Source of the DNA: JACVRW01 sp036407035
Lineage (GTDB): Bacteria; Actinomycetota; Thermoleophilia; Solirubrobacterales; Thermoleophilaceae
Length of the DNA stretch: 64,000 nt
Direction: 5' to 3'
NCBI GenBank assembly: GCA_036407035.1
Contig: DASXAA010000168.1
Location: 1-64,000 of the forward strand
Shown here: one piece after another, positions 41,091-49,674 of the stretch
How positions within the stretch are numbered: position 1 is the first letter of the stretch
How the letters are laid out: each line of letters begins with the position of its first letter
The notes under the pieces: generated by a model
What the model was told of the DNA's origin: nothing
Databases searched by the model: none
The model's input: the letters and a program-made list of their open reading frames with translations, nothing else
Translations under genes and position numbers: made by a program

Positions 41091-42516
41091 GGGCGATCGA
41101 CCCCCCGGCGGCCCGGAGCTGCCGCAGGGGCGCCCCTCCCCTCCGCCGGCCGGGCCGCGGCGCCTCCACCCCGCCGAGATCATCCTCGCCTCGCTCGACA
41201 ACGCCCGCGACGCCCTGATCGCGATCGTCGTGGCCGTGATCGGGGCGGCGTCCGGCAGCTTCGGCGCGGCCGGACTTGCCGCACTCGCCGTGGCCGGCCT
41301 GGTGGTGGCGGCCGTCGCCGGGTACGTCCGCTGGCAGCACACGACCTACGAGGTGCGGGGACCGTCGCTCGTCTTCCGGAGAGGCGTGCTGTCGCCCGAC
41401 GAGACGGCCGTCCCGCTCGGACGGGTGCACGCGATCGACACGAGCCAGGGGCCGATCCAGCGCCTGTTCGGCGTGCACGAGCTGCACGTGCAGACCGCCG
41501 GCGGCGGCGCGCGGGGCGAGATCAAGCTGCGCGCGGTCACGGACGCAGACGCCGCCTGGCTGCGCGCCGCCGCCGGGCTCGCCGAACCGGCGGAACGCGA
41601 GCTGCCGGGCTGGAGGCTGGGCGGGCGGCGGCTGCTCGTGACCGCCCTCACCGCCCCGCAGGTCGGGATGCTCGCCCCGATCGCCGGCGGTATCGCGGCG
41701 CTGGCCGACAACGTGCTCGGAAACAGCGGACGAGACCTGGTCGAGCGGGCGCCGACGGACACGGGCTCCATCGTGCTGATCGCGTGCGCGCTGCTCGCTG
41801 GAGCGTGGCTGATCTCGTTCGCGGGGGCGATCGTGGCGTTCGGCGGCTTCGAGGTCGTGCGCGACGGCGACCGCCTGCGGATCCGCCGCGGGGTGCTCCA
41901 GCGGCGCGCGTCCAGCATCCCGGTCACCCGCGTGCACGCGGTGGTCGTTGTCGAGGGGATCCTGCGGCGGCCGTTCGGGCTGGCGAGCGTCCGGCTCGAG
42001 ACAGCCGGCTACCGCGACGAGCCCGCTGCCGCGCAGACGCTACTGCCGCTCACCCGGCTCACGGAGGTCGACGCGACGCTGCGCGAGCTGGTCCCGGCGC
42101 TGGCGCCCGGGACCGGACGGCTCGAGCCGCCGCCGCAGCGCGCCCGACCGCGGTACGCGATCCCGGGAGTGGTGGCGGCGCTCGCCGCCGGCGTGGCGGC
42201 GACGGCCGTGTGGCCGCAGGCCTGGCCGGCGCTGGTGCTCTTGCCGGCGATGGCCGTCGCCGAGGCGCTCGGCCGCCACCGCGCCGCGGGCTGGCGGCTC
42301 GAGGGCGGGCTCGTCCTGCTGCGAGGGCGCCGGCTGGCACGACGCACGCTGGTGGCCCGCATCGAACGCCTCCAGGAGCACCGCGTGCGCCAGACGATCC
42401 TCCAGCGGCGTGCCGGGTTTGCAGACGTGGCCGTGGCGGTGGGGTCCGGTCACGAGGGCGGCGTGCGCTACCTCGAGCAGCCGACCGCCCTCGACCTGTT
42501 CGACCGCCTGCGCTAG
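41080..42516 (+). CDS. Membrane protein with repeated bacterial PH domains (YdbT-like)
   Basis: A 478-residue partner of the preceding protein with three pairs of membrane helices, each followed by a bPH2 domain: YEVRGPSLVFRRGVLSPDE with IPL-type VPLGRVHAIDTSQG, then LRIRRGVLQRRASSIPVTRV and LVLLRGRRLARRTLVARIERLQ. The architecture (PH repeated three times) is normal for YdbT. The ATG at 41080 is inside the end of the upstream gene. Its stop interlocks with that of ilvD on CTAG. Confidence 0.82.
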   Translation: MTSEGDRPPGGPELPQGRPSPPPAGPRRLHPAEIILASLDNARDALIAIVVAVIGAASGSFGAAGLAALAVAGLVVAAVAGYVRWQHTTYEVRGPSLVFRRGVLSPDETAVPLGRVHAIDTSQGPIQRLFGVHELHVQTAGGGARGEIKLRAVTDADAAWLRAAAGLAEPAERELPGWRLGGRRLLVTALTAPQVGMLAPIAGGIAALADNVLGNSGRDLVERAPTDTGSIVLIACALLAGAWLISFAGAIVAFGGFEVVRDGDRLRIRRGVLQRRASSIPVTRVHAVVVVEGILRRPFGLASVRLETAGYRDEPAAAQTLLPLTRLTEVDATLRELVPALAPGTGRLEPPPQRARPRYAIPGVVAALAAGVAATAVWPQAWPALVLLPAMAVAEALGRHRAAGWRLEGGLVLLRGRRLARRTLVARIERLQEHRVRQTILQRRAGFADVAVAVGSGHEGGVRYLEQPTALDLFDRLR

Positions 42517-44186
42517 CTCGTGACCGCGCCCTGGGCCGCCGAGCCGACGTGGCGCGAGTACTTGCCGAGGACGCCGCCGTTGTACCTCGACGGCGGCGGC
42601 TCGTAGGCGGCCACGCGCTCCCGGATCTCGTCGTCGCCGAGCTCGACGTTCAGTTCGCGGTTGGGGACGTCGAAGACGATCGTGTCGCCGGTGCGGACGG
42701 CCGCGATCGGCCCGCCGCGCGGCGCCTCCGGCGCCACGTGTCCCGCCATGAAGCCGTGCGTCGCGCCGGAGAAGCGGCCGTCGGTGAGGAGGGCGACGGA
42801 GTCGCCGAGGCCCTCGCCGACGAGAGCGGCTGTCACCTGCAGCATCTCGCGCATGCCGGGGCCGCCCGATGGGCCCTCGTTGCGGATCACGACGACCTCG
42901 CCCGGCTCGATCGACTTCGCCTTTACGGCGGCGAACGCCTCCTCCTCGGACTCGAACACGCGGGCCGGGCCGCGGTGCTCGAGCCGGTCGTGGCCGGCCA
43001 GCTTGACGACACATCCCTCGGGGGCGAGGTTGCCGCGCAGGATCGCGAAGCCGCCGTTCGGCTTCAGCGGGTCCGCGAGCGGCCGGACGACCTGCTGGCC
43101 GTCCGTCTCCTCGGCGGCGTCGGCGACCTCCCCGATCGTCTGGCCCGTCACGGTCATCGCGTCGGCCTCCAGCAGGCCGGCCTCCTTGAGCCTGTTGATC
43201 ACGACCGGCACGCCGCCGGCGCGGTAGAGGTCGGTTGCGACGAATCGGCCGCCTGGCTGGAGGTCGCAGACGAGGGGCGTCTGCCAGGCGATGCGGTCGA
43301 AGTCCTCGAGGGCGAGCTCGAGCCCTGCCTCGTGCGCGACCGCGAGCAGGTGCAGCACGAGGTTCGTCGAGCCGCCGGACATCGCGCCGGCGGCGATCGC
43401 GTTGGCGATCGACTCCCTCGTGATCACCCGGCTCGGTCGCAGGTCCCGCTCGAGCACCTGGAGCACCAGCCGGCCGCAGTCCTCGGCGACCTGGCCCTTC
43501 TTGCCGTCCTCGGCAGGGACCATCGAACTGCCCATCGGCGAGATGCCCATCACCTCGAACGCCATCGCCATCGTGTTGGCGGTGAACTGGCCCCCGCAGG
43601 CGCCCGCCCCCGGCGACGCATGCGCCTCGAGGTCGGCCAGGTCCTCATCGCTCATGTCGCCCGCGGCGTGCGCGCCGATCGCCTCGAAGACGTTCTGGAT
43701 CGTCACGTCCTTGCCATGCCAGCGACCGGGCGCGATCGAGCCCCCGTAGAGCATCAGCGATGGGACGTCGAGGCGGGCGAGCGCCATCACGCAGCCCGGG
43801 ATCGTCTTGTCACAGCCCGACAGCGCGACGATCGCGTCGAACATGTGGCCGCGGGCGACCAGCTCGATGGAGTCGGCGATCACCTCGCGGCTGATGAGCG
43901 ACGACTTCATGCCCTCGGTGCCCATCGTGATCCCATCCGAGATCGCGATCGTGTTGAACTCCATCGGCGTGCCGCCCGCCTCCCGGACGCCGTCCTTGAC
44001 GCGCTCGGCGAGGCGGCGCAGGTGGAAGTTGCACGGCATCGTCTCCGTCCAGGTGTTCGCGATGCCGACGATCGGGCGCGAGAGGGCGTCCTCGTCGTAG
44101 CCGATGCCCTTCAGGTACGCGCGTGCCGCCGCCCGGTCCGGGCCGTCGAGGATGACCCGGCTGCGGCTCCTCGGGTCGCCGCTCAC
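42513..44186 (-). CDS. ilvD: Dihydroxy-acid dehydratase
   Basis: A 557-residue iron-sulfur dehydratase of branched-chain amino acid synthesis, making 2-oxo acids from 2,3-dihydroxy acids. Three cluster cysteines are recognisable in TMPCNFHL, SGCDKTIPGC and GAGACGGQF. The C-terminal TDGRFSGATHGFMAGHVAPE is the family signature. The GTG at 44186 overlaps the stop of the preceding gene in GTGA and gives the usual DPRSRSR start. No other ilv gene is nearby. Confidence 0.94.
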   Translation of the reverse strand: MSGDPRSRSRVILDGPDRAAARAYLKGIGYDEDALSRPIVGIANTWTETMPCNFHLRRLAERVKDGVREAGGTPMEFNTIAISDGITMGTEGMKSSLISREVIADSIELVARGHMFDAIVALSGCDKTIPGCVMALARLDVPSLMLYGGSIAPGRWHGKDVTIQNVFEAIGAHAAGDMSDEDLADLEAHASPGAGACGGQFTANTMAMAFEVMGISPMGSSMVPAEDGKKGQVAEDCGRLVLQVLERDLRPSRVITRESIANAIAAGAMSGGSTNLVLHLLAVAHEAGLELALEDFDRIAWQTPLVCDLQPGGRFVATDLYRAGGVPVVINRLKEAGLLEADAMTVTGQTIGEVADAAEETDGQQVVRPLADPLKPNGGFAILRGNLAPEGCVVKLAGHDRLEHRGPARVFESEEEAFAAVKAKSIEPGEVVVIRNEGPSGGPGMREMLQVTAALVGEGLGDSVALLTDGRFSGATHGFMAGHVAPEAPRGGPIAAVRTGDTIVFDVPNRELNVELGDDEIRERVAAYEPPPSRYNGGVLGKYSRHVGSAAQGAVTS

Positions 44187-44821
44187 CGGCTGTGCTTGGC
44201 CGGGTGTTCCCCGTCCGAGGTGTTCTTGGGGGGCGACGCGCGCCGGCGCTCGCGACGACGCTCCCACTCCGACAGGCGCCAGAGATCGCGCCTGACGCGG
44301 GCCGGGTCGTGCTGGCGGCCGACCAGGTGCATGTTCGCGCGCTTGATCACGCGGTCCTCGTCGGAGGTGAGGGCCATCCACTTGGCGAGGACGTCGTCCG
44401 ACGGAGGCAGCTTGACGGGGCGGTCGCCCAGGCCGAGGTCGGGAAACTCGACGCAGTACTCGGACAGGAGCTGCCCGCTGCCCGGCACGTAGGCCACGAT
44501 CGGCTTGTGCGGGTACACGAGGTAGGCGTACGAGGTGCGACCGGGGCGGTCGGCCCCGCGGCGCCGGTGACGACCGCCGACCCTGATGAACCCGAGGTCG
44601 CGATACATGGCCCACTCCTCGGCGTTCACGCAGGAGCGCAGTAGCTCGCGGGCACGCTGCTCGGCGCGCCGCTCGCGACCGGGGTCGTAGAGGCGCAGGT
44701 CGAGCGGGTCCTCCGAACGCCGTGGAGGGCGCGACTCGCGCCAGCGCCTGATGGCGCCGATGACGAGCGGCGTGGCGAGGACCAGCGCGATGAGGGCAAG
44801 GACGAGCAGCGCCGGCAGCAT
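44183..44821 (-). CDS. Membrane-anchored protein of unknown function
   Basis: A 212-residue protein with one N-terminal membrane helix (ALLVLALIALVLATPLVIGAI) and a basic cytoplasmic part (YRDLGFIRVGG, YAYLVYPHKPIVAYVPGSG). No family is recognised. The stop overlaps the ilvD start. It follows the small gene at 44832 after 10 bases. Confidence 0.72.
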   Translation of the reverse strand: MLPALLVLALIALVLATPLVIGAIRRWRESRPPRRSEDPLDLRLYDPGRERRAEQRARELLRSCVNAEEWAMYRDLGFIRVGGRHRRRGADRPGRTSYAYLVYPHKPIVAYVPGSGQLLSEYCVEFPDLGLGDRPVKLPPSDDVLAKWMALTSDEDRVIKRANMHLVGRQHDPARVRRDLWRLSEWERRRERRRASPPKNTSDGEHPAKHSR

Positions 44822-44831
44822 CGCCCGCGGC

Positions 44832-45068
44832 CTATCCGCCGCCCGAGGCCCGCGGGAAGAAGATCACCCTCTCCGCCTCCGGCGGGATGTCGGCATAGTC
44901 CTTGACCATCTGGGCCTCGCGCCGGCCGCTGCCGGCGTGGGTGGTGGGCACGGCCGCCCACATGCCCTCGTCGAGCTGGCGCCGAAACTCCTCGATCAGC
45001 CGCTCCTCGTCCTCGCGCACCCGCGGATCGCCCTCGGTCAGAAGGACCTCTCCGTGGCCGGGCTTCAT
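44832..45068 (-). CDS. Small unknown protein, start uncertain
   Basis: A 78-residue acidic protein if begun at the ATG 45068 (MKPGHGEVLLTEGDPRVRED, end DIPPEAERVIFFPR). A good ribosome site (AGGAG, 45090-45094) lies too far upstream for this ATG but exactly six bases before an in-frame ATC at 45083, which would add IKFLR to the front. An ATC start or a sequencing error at this codon are both possible. The function is unknown. Confidence 0.6.
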   Translation of the reverse strand: MKPGHGEVLLTEGDPRVREDEERLIEEFRRQLDEGMWAAVPTTHAGSGRREAQMVKDYADIPPEAERVIFFPRASGGG

Positions 45069-45395
45069 GCGGAGGAACTTGATGATCGTCTCCTGGGGTC
45101 GTGCGGGACAAGGGCCGGCGTCGGAGCCGCCGCAGCAGGCCGGCCGCCCGTGCGGCGGCAGAGCGATTATGTCACGGCGGCGGCTTCGCCTTGGGGGTTC
45201 GGCGGCGTTGACGACCGCGGGCGGCCGCGGGCTTCCATGGCGGCAGTCGGGCGGGGGTGGCCGCGGCTTCCATGGGGGCACGTCGGGCGAGGGTGGCCGC
45301 GGGTTCCGTGGGGGCACGTCGGGCGGGGCGGCCGCGGGTTCCGTGGGGGCACGTCGGGCGGGGGCTCGATGCGGCGTGGCCCGCGGCGCTGCGAC
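45069..45395. other. Gap with tandem repeats, no gene seen
   Basis: The 327 bases between the small gene and thiD contain the 36-bp tandem repeats (listed separately) and a GC-rich part that is open in several frames only because of its composition. No promoter or terminator is obvious, apart from AGGAG at 45090-45094. Confidence 0.5.
45223..45366. repeat. 36-bp tandem repeat, about four copies
   Basis: GGCCGCGG recurs at 45223, 45259, 45295 and 45330 (periods 36, 36 and 35). The unit continues with GGTTCCGTGGGGGCACGTCG-like sequence. The two middle and last copies are most alike; the first has diverged. There are no spacers, so it is a minisatellite and not a CRISPR array. Confidence 0.8.
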
Positions 45396-46196
45396 CTACC
45401 TCCCGGTCAGCCCGAACACGTCTACCGGGCCGGCGCCCGCGCCGATCCCGCGCAGGCCGTCACGGACCGCCTCGGACGCGTAGCGCTTGGCCTGCCGCGC
45501 CGCCTCGAGCGGCTCGCGTCCGAGCGCCAGGTGGGCCGCCAGTACCGAGGAATGCGTGCACCCGGACCCGTGCGACGCCCCGTCCGGATGGCGCTCCCCC
45601 GGGATCTCGACCAGCTGCTCGCCGTCGAAGAAGAGGTCGGACGCCTCGTCGCGGTGCCCACCGGTCACGACGACGGCAGCGGGTCCCAGGGCATGGACCG
45701 CCCTCGCGAGCTCGTCCGCGGACGCGCCAGGCTCGACGCCGGCCAGCCGGGCCGCCTCCGAGACGTTCGGCGTCACGACGGTCGCCCGCGGCACGATCCG
45801 CGTGCGGAGCGCCTCCTGCGCGTCGTCGTCGAGCAGGCTGGCGCCGCTCTCGGCGACCATGACGGGGTCGAGCACCACGGGCGCGTCCGGAACGAGGTCG
45901 AGGGCGCGGTCCACCGCGGCGATCGTCTCCGCGGTGCCCAGCATGCCGATCTTGACCGCGTCGACACCGATGTCGTCGGCGACAGCCCGCACCTGCTCGA
46001 CGATGGCCTCCGGGGGCAGCGGATAGACGGCGGTAACCGCCATGGTGTTCTGCGCCGTGACGGCGGTGATCGCCGTCATCCCATGGACGCCACAGCGCGC
46101 GAACGCCTTCAGGTCGGCCTGAATCCCCGCACCGCCGCCCGAGTCGGAGCCGGCGATCGAGAGGACCCGCGGGGGTGTGTCGGCGTGCGAGGCCAT
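45396..46196 (-). CDS. thiD: Hydroxymethylpyrimidine/phosphomethylpyrimidine kinase
   Basis: A 266-residue ribokinase-fold kinase of thiamine synthesis phosphorylating HMP and HMP-P. Signatures: SIAGSDSGGGAGIQADLKAF, ITAVTAQNT, VLDPVMVAESGASLL, TPNVSEAARLAG and the catalytic HGSGCTHSSVLAA. ATG start at 46196. No thi box was found upstream and no other thiamine gene is adjacent. Confidence 0.93.
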   Translation of the reverse strand: MASHADTPPRVLSIAGSDSGGGAGIQADLKAFARCGVHGMTAITAVTAQNTMAVTAVYPLPPEAIVEQVRAVADDIGVDAVKIGMLGTAETIAAVDRALDLVPDAPVVLDPVMVAESGASLLDDDAQEALRTRIVPRATVVTPNVSEAARLAGVEPGASADELARAVHALGPAAVVVTGGHRDEASDLFFDGEQLVEIPGERHPDGASHGSGCTHSSVLAAHLALGREPLEAARQAKRYASEAVRDGLRGIGAGAGPVDVFGLTGR

Positions 46197-46276
46197 GCGC
46201 GGGCAAGGATATGCAGCCCCGATCCGGCGCCGGTTGCGGACGCGGCCTGCCGGGGGCTCGTTGTCGCTGTCACCGA

Positions 46277-46344
46277 GTGTCCTGAGTCGGAAGTTCGGCA
46301 TCAGCTTCCCGAGCGGCTGGGCGTGGCTGGCCGACTCAGGACAC
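46277..46344 (-). terminator. Perfect 14-bp inverted repeat behind dprA
   Basis: GTGTCCTGAGTCGG (46277-46290) is exactly complementary to 46331-46344, with 40 bases between. The right arm touches the dprA stop codon. A smaller GGAAG/CTTCC pairing exists inside. It may end dprA transcription or be a small repeated element; no second copy was noticed in the window. Confidence 0.55.
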
Positions 46345-47496
46345 CTATCCAAGGGCTCGCTCCCAACCGCCGAGATCCCGCCGCACGACGAACCCGTCGA
46401 TTTCCAGGCGGCCGAGCGCCACGCGCACGTCGGCGGCCGACAGGCCGGTCGCCTCGGCGATGCCGTCGACTGTGCGGCCCGCCTCGATGGCACCCAGCAC
46501 CGCCTTGAGCTGCGCGTCGGCGGGCTGGCTCTCGTCCGGCTCCGGCGGCAACCGGACCTGCCGCATGTCTACGCCGAACAGCTCGTCGAGGATGTCCTCC
46601 GCCCGAGTGATGGGCACGGCGCCGTCCCGCAGGAGGTCGTTGGTGCCCTTCGCCATCCGCGCCGTCACCCGGCCCGGCACGGCCGCGACGCCCCGGCCCA
46701 GGTCCCGTGCGAAGTCGGCCGTGATCAGGCTGCCGCTGGGGCTCGCCGCCTCCACGACCACGGTCATGGTCGCGAGCCCGGCCATGATGCGGTTGCGGGC
46801 GGGGAACGACCAGCGAAACGCCCTCTGGCCGGGCGGCATCTCGGACAGAACGACACCTGCGCGGCGCACCCGCTCGTGAAGGCGGTGGTGGCGGCGGGGG
46901 TAAACGACGTCGGGGCCGCAGGCGAGCACGGCCGCGGGGAGGCCGCCGCCGTCGAGACAACCGCGATGCGCCGTGGCGTCGATCCCGAGGGCGAGCCCGC
47001 TGACCACGGGCACGGCGGCGGCTCCGAGCCCGCGGCCGAGCGAATAGGCCACCTCCGTGCCGTATGGGGTCGGGCGGCGGGTCCCGACGACCGCCACGGA
47101 CGGCTCCTCTCGAACCCGCTCCAAGGCGTGGAGCTGTCCGAGCGCGAACAGCACCGCCGGCGGGTCGGCGAGGTCCGTCAGCCGCGGCGGATACAGGCCA
47201 CTGTGACGGCAGAGGGCGGCGACGCCGGCGGTGTCGAGCGTCTCGCGTGTCGCCAGTGGGTCGAACACGTCGAGGAATGCGTATGCATCCTCGTCCCGCC
47301 GGCCGACCGCCGCGGCGATGAGCGCCTCGTCGCGAAGGGCGAGAAGACCCGCCACGCGCGACTCGCGCCTGTCGAGCAGGCCTGCGATTCGCGGCGCGAG
47401 GTACGCGACGAGGTACGCCCGGCGCAGGCAGCGATCGCATGCGCGCTCCCGATCCGGTCGCCGGCTTCGCGGATCCACTGGTTCGAGATGCGTCAC
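46345..47496 (-). CDS. dprA: DNA processing protein DprA
   Basis: A 383-residue DprA/Smf protein that loads RecA on incoming single-stranded DNA during transformation. The Rossmann-like core is clear: VAVVGTRRPTPYG, VSGLALGIDATAHRGCL, ACGPDVVYPRRH and FPARNRIMAGLA. The C-terminal winged helix is ALGRLEIDGFVVRRD. The N-terminus has CDRCLRRAYL, a possible half zinc site also seen in some actinobacterial DprA. The GTG overlaps the comM stop in GTGA. Confidence 0.93.
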   Translation of the reverse strand: MTHLEPVDPRSRRPDRERACDRCLRRAYLVAYLAPRIAGLLDRRESRVAGLLALRDEALIAAAVGRRDEDAYAFLDVFDPLATRETLDTAGVAALCRHSGLYPPRLTDLADPPAVLFALGQLHALERVREEPSVAVVGTRRPTPYGTEVAYSLGRGLGAAAVPVVSGLALGIDATAHRGCLDGGGLPAAVLACGPDVVYPRRHHRLHERVRRAGVVLSEMPPGQRAFRWSFPARNRIMAGLATMTVVVEAASPSGSLITADFARDLGRGVAAVPGRVTARMAKGTNDLLRDGAVPITRAEDILDELFGVDMRQVRLPPEPDESQPADAQLKAVLGAIEAGRTVDGIAEATGLSAADVRVALGRLEIDGFVVRRDLGGWERALG

Positions 47497-49013
47497 GCCG
47501 CCACGCGCTCCCAGCCGTCCAGCCTGTACGCGAGCGCCTCGTCGAGATCGCGCTCGGAGACCGTCTCGCGAGCGTCGAGGTCCGCGATCGTCCTGGCGAC
47601 CCGGAGGACTCGGTCGTGCCCACGCCCGCTCAGGCTGACCCGTTCGCGAACCGCCAGGAGGCGGGCCGCCACGAGGGGGTCGACGGGCACCTGCCGACGG
47701 GTCAGCCGCCCGTCCATATCGCCGTTGCAGAGCGCCCCGGTCCCGGCAAGGCGCTCGTGCTGACGGGCGCGAGCCGCGATCACCCGCTCGCGCACCACCG
47801 CCGTCGGCGTGCGGCGCGGACCGTCGGAGCGGACCAGCTCGAGGGTCGGCACGGCGTGGACCTCGCAGACGAGGTCGATTCGATCGAGCAGCGGGCCGCT
47901 CAGCCGGCGCGTGTAGCGCAGGAGCGCCGGCGCATCGCAGGTGCATTCGTCGGGCGGTCGGGCGCAGGGGCAGCGGTTGCAGGCGGCGACGACGACCGCG
48001 TTGGCGGGGAACTGGATCGTGCGCTGCCCGCGCATGATCTCGACCACCCCTTCCTCCAGCGGCTGTCGAAGCGAGTCGATCGCGGTCCGGGAGAACTCGG
48101 GCAGCTCGTCCAGGAACAGCACGCCGCGATGCGCCAGCGTGATCTCGCCGGGTCGAGGTCGATTGCCGCCCCCGACGAGCCCTTGGGCGGAGATCGTGTG
48201 GTGGGGCGCGCGAAAAGGCCGTTCTGTCGCGAGCCTGCCGCTCCCGATGCCGGCGGCGCTGTGCATTTGCGTGATCTCGAGCGCCTCCTCGAACTCAGGC
48301 GGTGGCAGGATGCCCGGCAGCCGTCTCGCCAGCATGGTCTTGCCGGCGCCTGGCGGCCCCACCATCAGCAGGTTGTGACCGCCCGCGGCGGCGATCTCCA
48401 GCGCACGCTTGGCGTCCTCCTGCCCGCGCACGTCCTCCAGGTCGGGGGCGCCCGCCCGCGGCCGCGTGTCCGCGGGTTCCGGGATGGCGGGCTCTGGCGT
48501 CCAGCGGTCGTGGAGGAGGTCCGCCATGCGCGACAGCGTCGGCACGCCGACTGCCTCGATCCCCTCCACGAGCGCGGCCTCACGTGCGTTCTCGAGCGGG
48601 ACGAGCAGACGCCGGTAACCCGCACGGTGCGCGCCGAGCGCAGCGGCGAGCGTCCCCCTTCCCGGCCGCAGCTCCCCGCCGAGCGACAGCTCGCCCCAGA
48701 CCGCGCAACCCGCGAGCGGCTCGTGCGGGACCTGGTTGCTGGCGGCCAACAGCCCCACGGCGATCGCCAGGTCGAACCCGGGACCAGCCTTGCGCAGGTG
48801 GGCGGGCGCGAGATTGACGGTCAAGCGCTTCATCGGGAACTCGAGGCCCGAGTTGAGGAGTGCCGCGCGCACGCGCTCGCGCGACTCCCTGATGGCGCGG
48901 TCCGGCAGCCCCACGAGCGTGAAGGTCGGCAGTCCGCCGCGGACGTCGACCTCGACGTTCACCTCGTGGCTCGTGACCCCCTCGAGGGCGAAGGTGGCAA
49001 CGCTGGCAAGCAC
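47493..49013 (-). CDS. comM: ComM/YifB-type Mg-chelatase-like AAA ATPase
   Basis: A 506-residue AAA+ helicase-like protein of the YifB/ComM family, which helps branch migration in natural transformation. An N-terminal Lon-like domain (FTLVGLPDRAIRESRERVRAAL) is followed by Walker A GPPGAGKT, Walker B GVLFLDELPEF and the C-terminal arginine-finger region RRLSGPLLDRIDL. A cysteine cluster CNRCPCARPPDECTC is in the family position. GTG start; TTG nine bases upstream is an alternative. Confidence 0.92.
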   Translation of the reverse strand: MLASVATFALEGVTSHEVNVEVDVRGGLPTFTLVGLPDRAIRESRERVRAALLNSGLEFPMKRLTVNLAPAHLRKAGPGFDLAIAVGLLAASNQVPHEPLAGCAVWGELSLGGELRPGRGTLAAALGAHRAGYRRLLVPLENAREAALVEGIEAVGVPTLSRMADLLHDRWTPEPAIPEPADTRPRAGAPDLEDVRGQEDAKRALEIAAAGGHNLLMVGPPGAGKTMLARRLPGILPPPEFEEALEITQMHSAAGIGSGRLATERPFRAPHHTISAQGLVGGGNRPRPGEITLAHRGVLFLDELPEFSRTAIDSLRQPLEEGVVEIMRGQRTIQFPANAVVVAACNRCPCARPPDECTCDAPALLRYTRRLSGPLLDRIDLVCEVHAVPTLELVRSDGPRRTPTAVVRERVIAARARQHERLAGTGALCNGDMDGRLTRRQVPVDPLVAARLLAVRERVSLSGRGHDRVLRVARTIADLDARETVSERDLDEALAYRLDGWERVAA

Positions 49014-49056
49014 GCCGGACAAGCTAGGCGGGCGCGACAGACGCGTGGGCACCCGT

Positions 49057-49128
49057 GTGTGACAACTTCGTAAAACGCTTCCGGGAAGTTGTTGCTGAAT
49101 CGTCACGCACGTCACCCACGTGTCACAC
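49057..49128. promoter_or_regulatory. Nested inverted repeats between comM and yraN
   Basis: GTGTGACA (49057-49064) pairs with TGTCACAC (49121-49128), and inside them ACAACTTC (49062-49069) pairs with GAAGTTGT (49085-49092). They lie in the divergent gap of comM and yraN and could be operators or an RNA structure. The TGTCACA is not followed by CGTC at 16 bases, so it is not called an ECF41 promoter. Confidence 0.4.
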
Positions 49129-49152
49129 GGCGCGGCGTAGCGTCCGGCGGCG

Positions 49153-49590
49153 ATGGCATCGGACCCGCGACGCAGACTCGGAGCGCTCGGAGAACGAATG
49201 GCGCGCGTGCACCTGGAGGCACGGGGCTATTCGATCGTGGACCGCAACTTCCGTACCCGCCACGGTGAGCTCGATCTCGTCGTGGCCGACCAGCGCTGCC
49301 TCGTCTTCTGCGAGGTCAAGACGCGTGTGGCGAAAGGGGTCTCCGACCCGAGCCCGGCGTCCTACCCGGAGGCTCCGCCGGGGCCGGCGCGACCGTCCGG
49401 CCCGTTCGGCCCGCTGGCCTCGATCGGGACACGCAAGCGGCGCCGGCTGCGGTTGATGGCGCGCGAGTGGCTCGCCGCCAACCGAGGCGCCGGTCCGCGC
49501 CGCGCCGAACTGCGCTTCGACGCGATCGGGATCACCGTGGACCGCGCCGGCCGGCTCTTGACGCTGGAGCACCTGGAGAATGCGTTCTGA
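49153..49590 (+). CDS. yraN: YraN/UPF0102 endonuclease-fold protein
   Basis: A 145-residue protein of the YraN family with the nuclease-like core YSIVDRNFRTRHGELDLVV and VFCEVKTRV. In many genomes yraN stands with rnhB and comM on one strand; here it points the other way. An insertion (ARPSGPFGPLAS) sits in the middle. ATG start. The precise role is unknown; the fold suggests DNA processing. Confidence 0.86.
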   Translation: MASDPRRRLGALGERMARVHLEARGYSIVDRNFRTRHGELDLVVADQRCLVFCEVKTRVAKGVSDPSPASYPEAPPGPARPSGPFGPLASIGTRKRRRLRLMAREWLAANRGAGPRRAELRFDAIGITVDRAGRLLTLEHLENAF

Positions 49591-49674
49591 GCGGGATCAC
49601 GATGCGACGGGCGCTCGGTGCGACGGGCACACCTTCCTCGCGCGCCCGGTTGGCCGGGTCCGATCGGAAGCGGC

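Noticed and set aside
45223..45366. CRISPR-like array
   Set aside because: Period 36 resembles CRISPR, but units join without unique spacers and no cas gene is nearby.
46197..46276. TPP riboswitch before thiD
   Set aside because: The conserved CTGAGA and thi-box elements are absent.
49121..49144. ECF41 promoter before yraN
   Set aside because: TGTCACA is present but CGTC follows after 13 bases instead of 16.
49591..49674. Terminator between yraN and rnhB
   Set aside because: The CCCGG/CCGGG pairing is too short and has no T-run; not reported as a feature.
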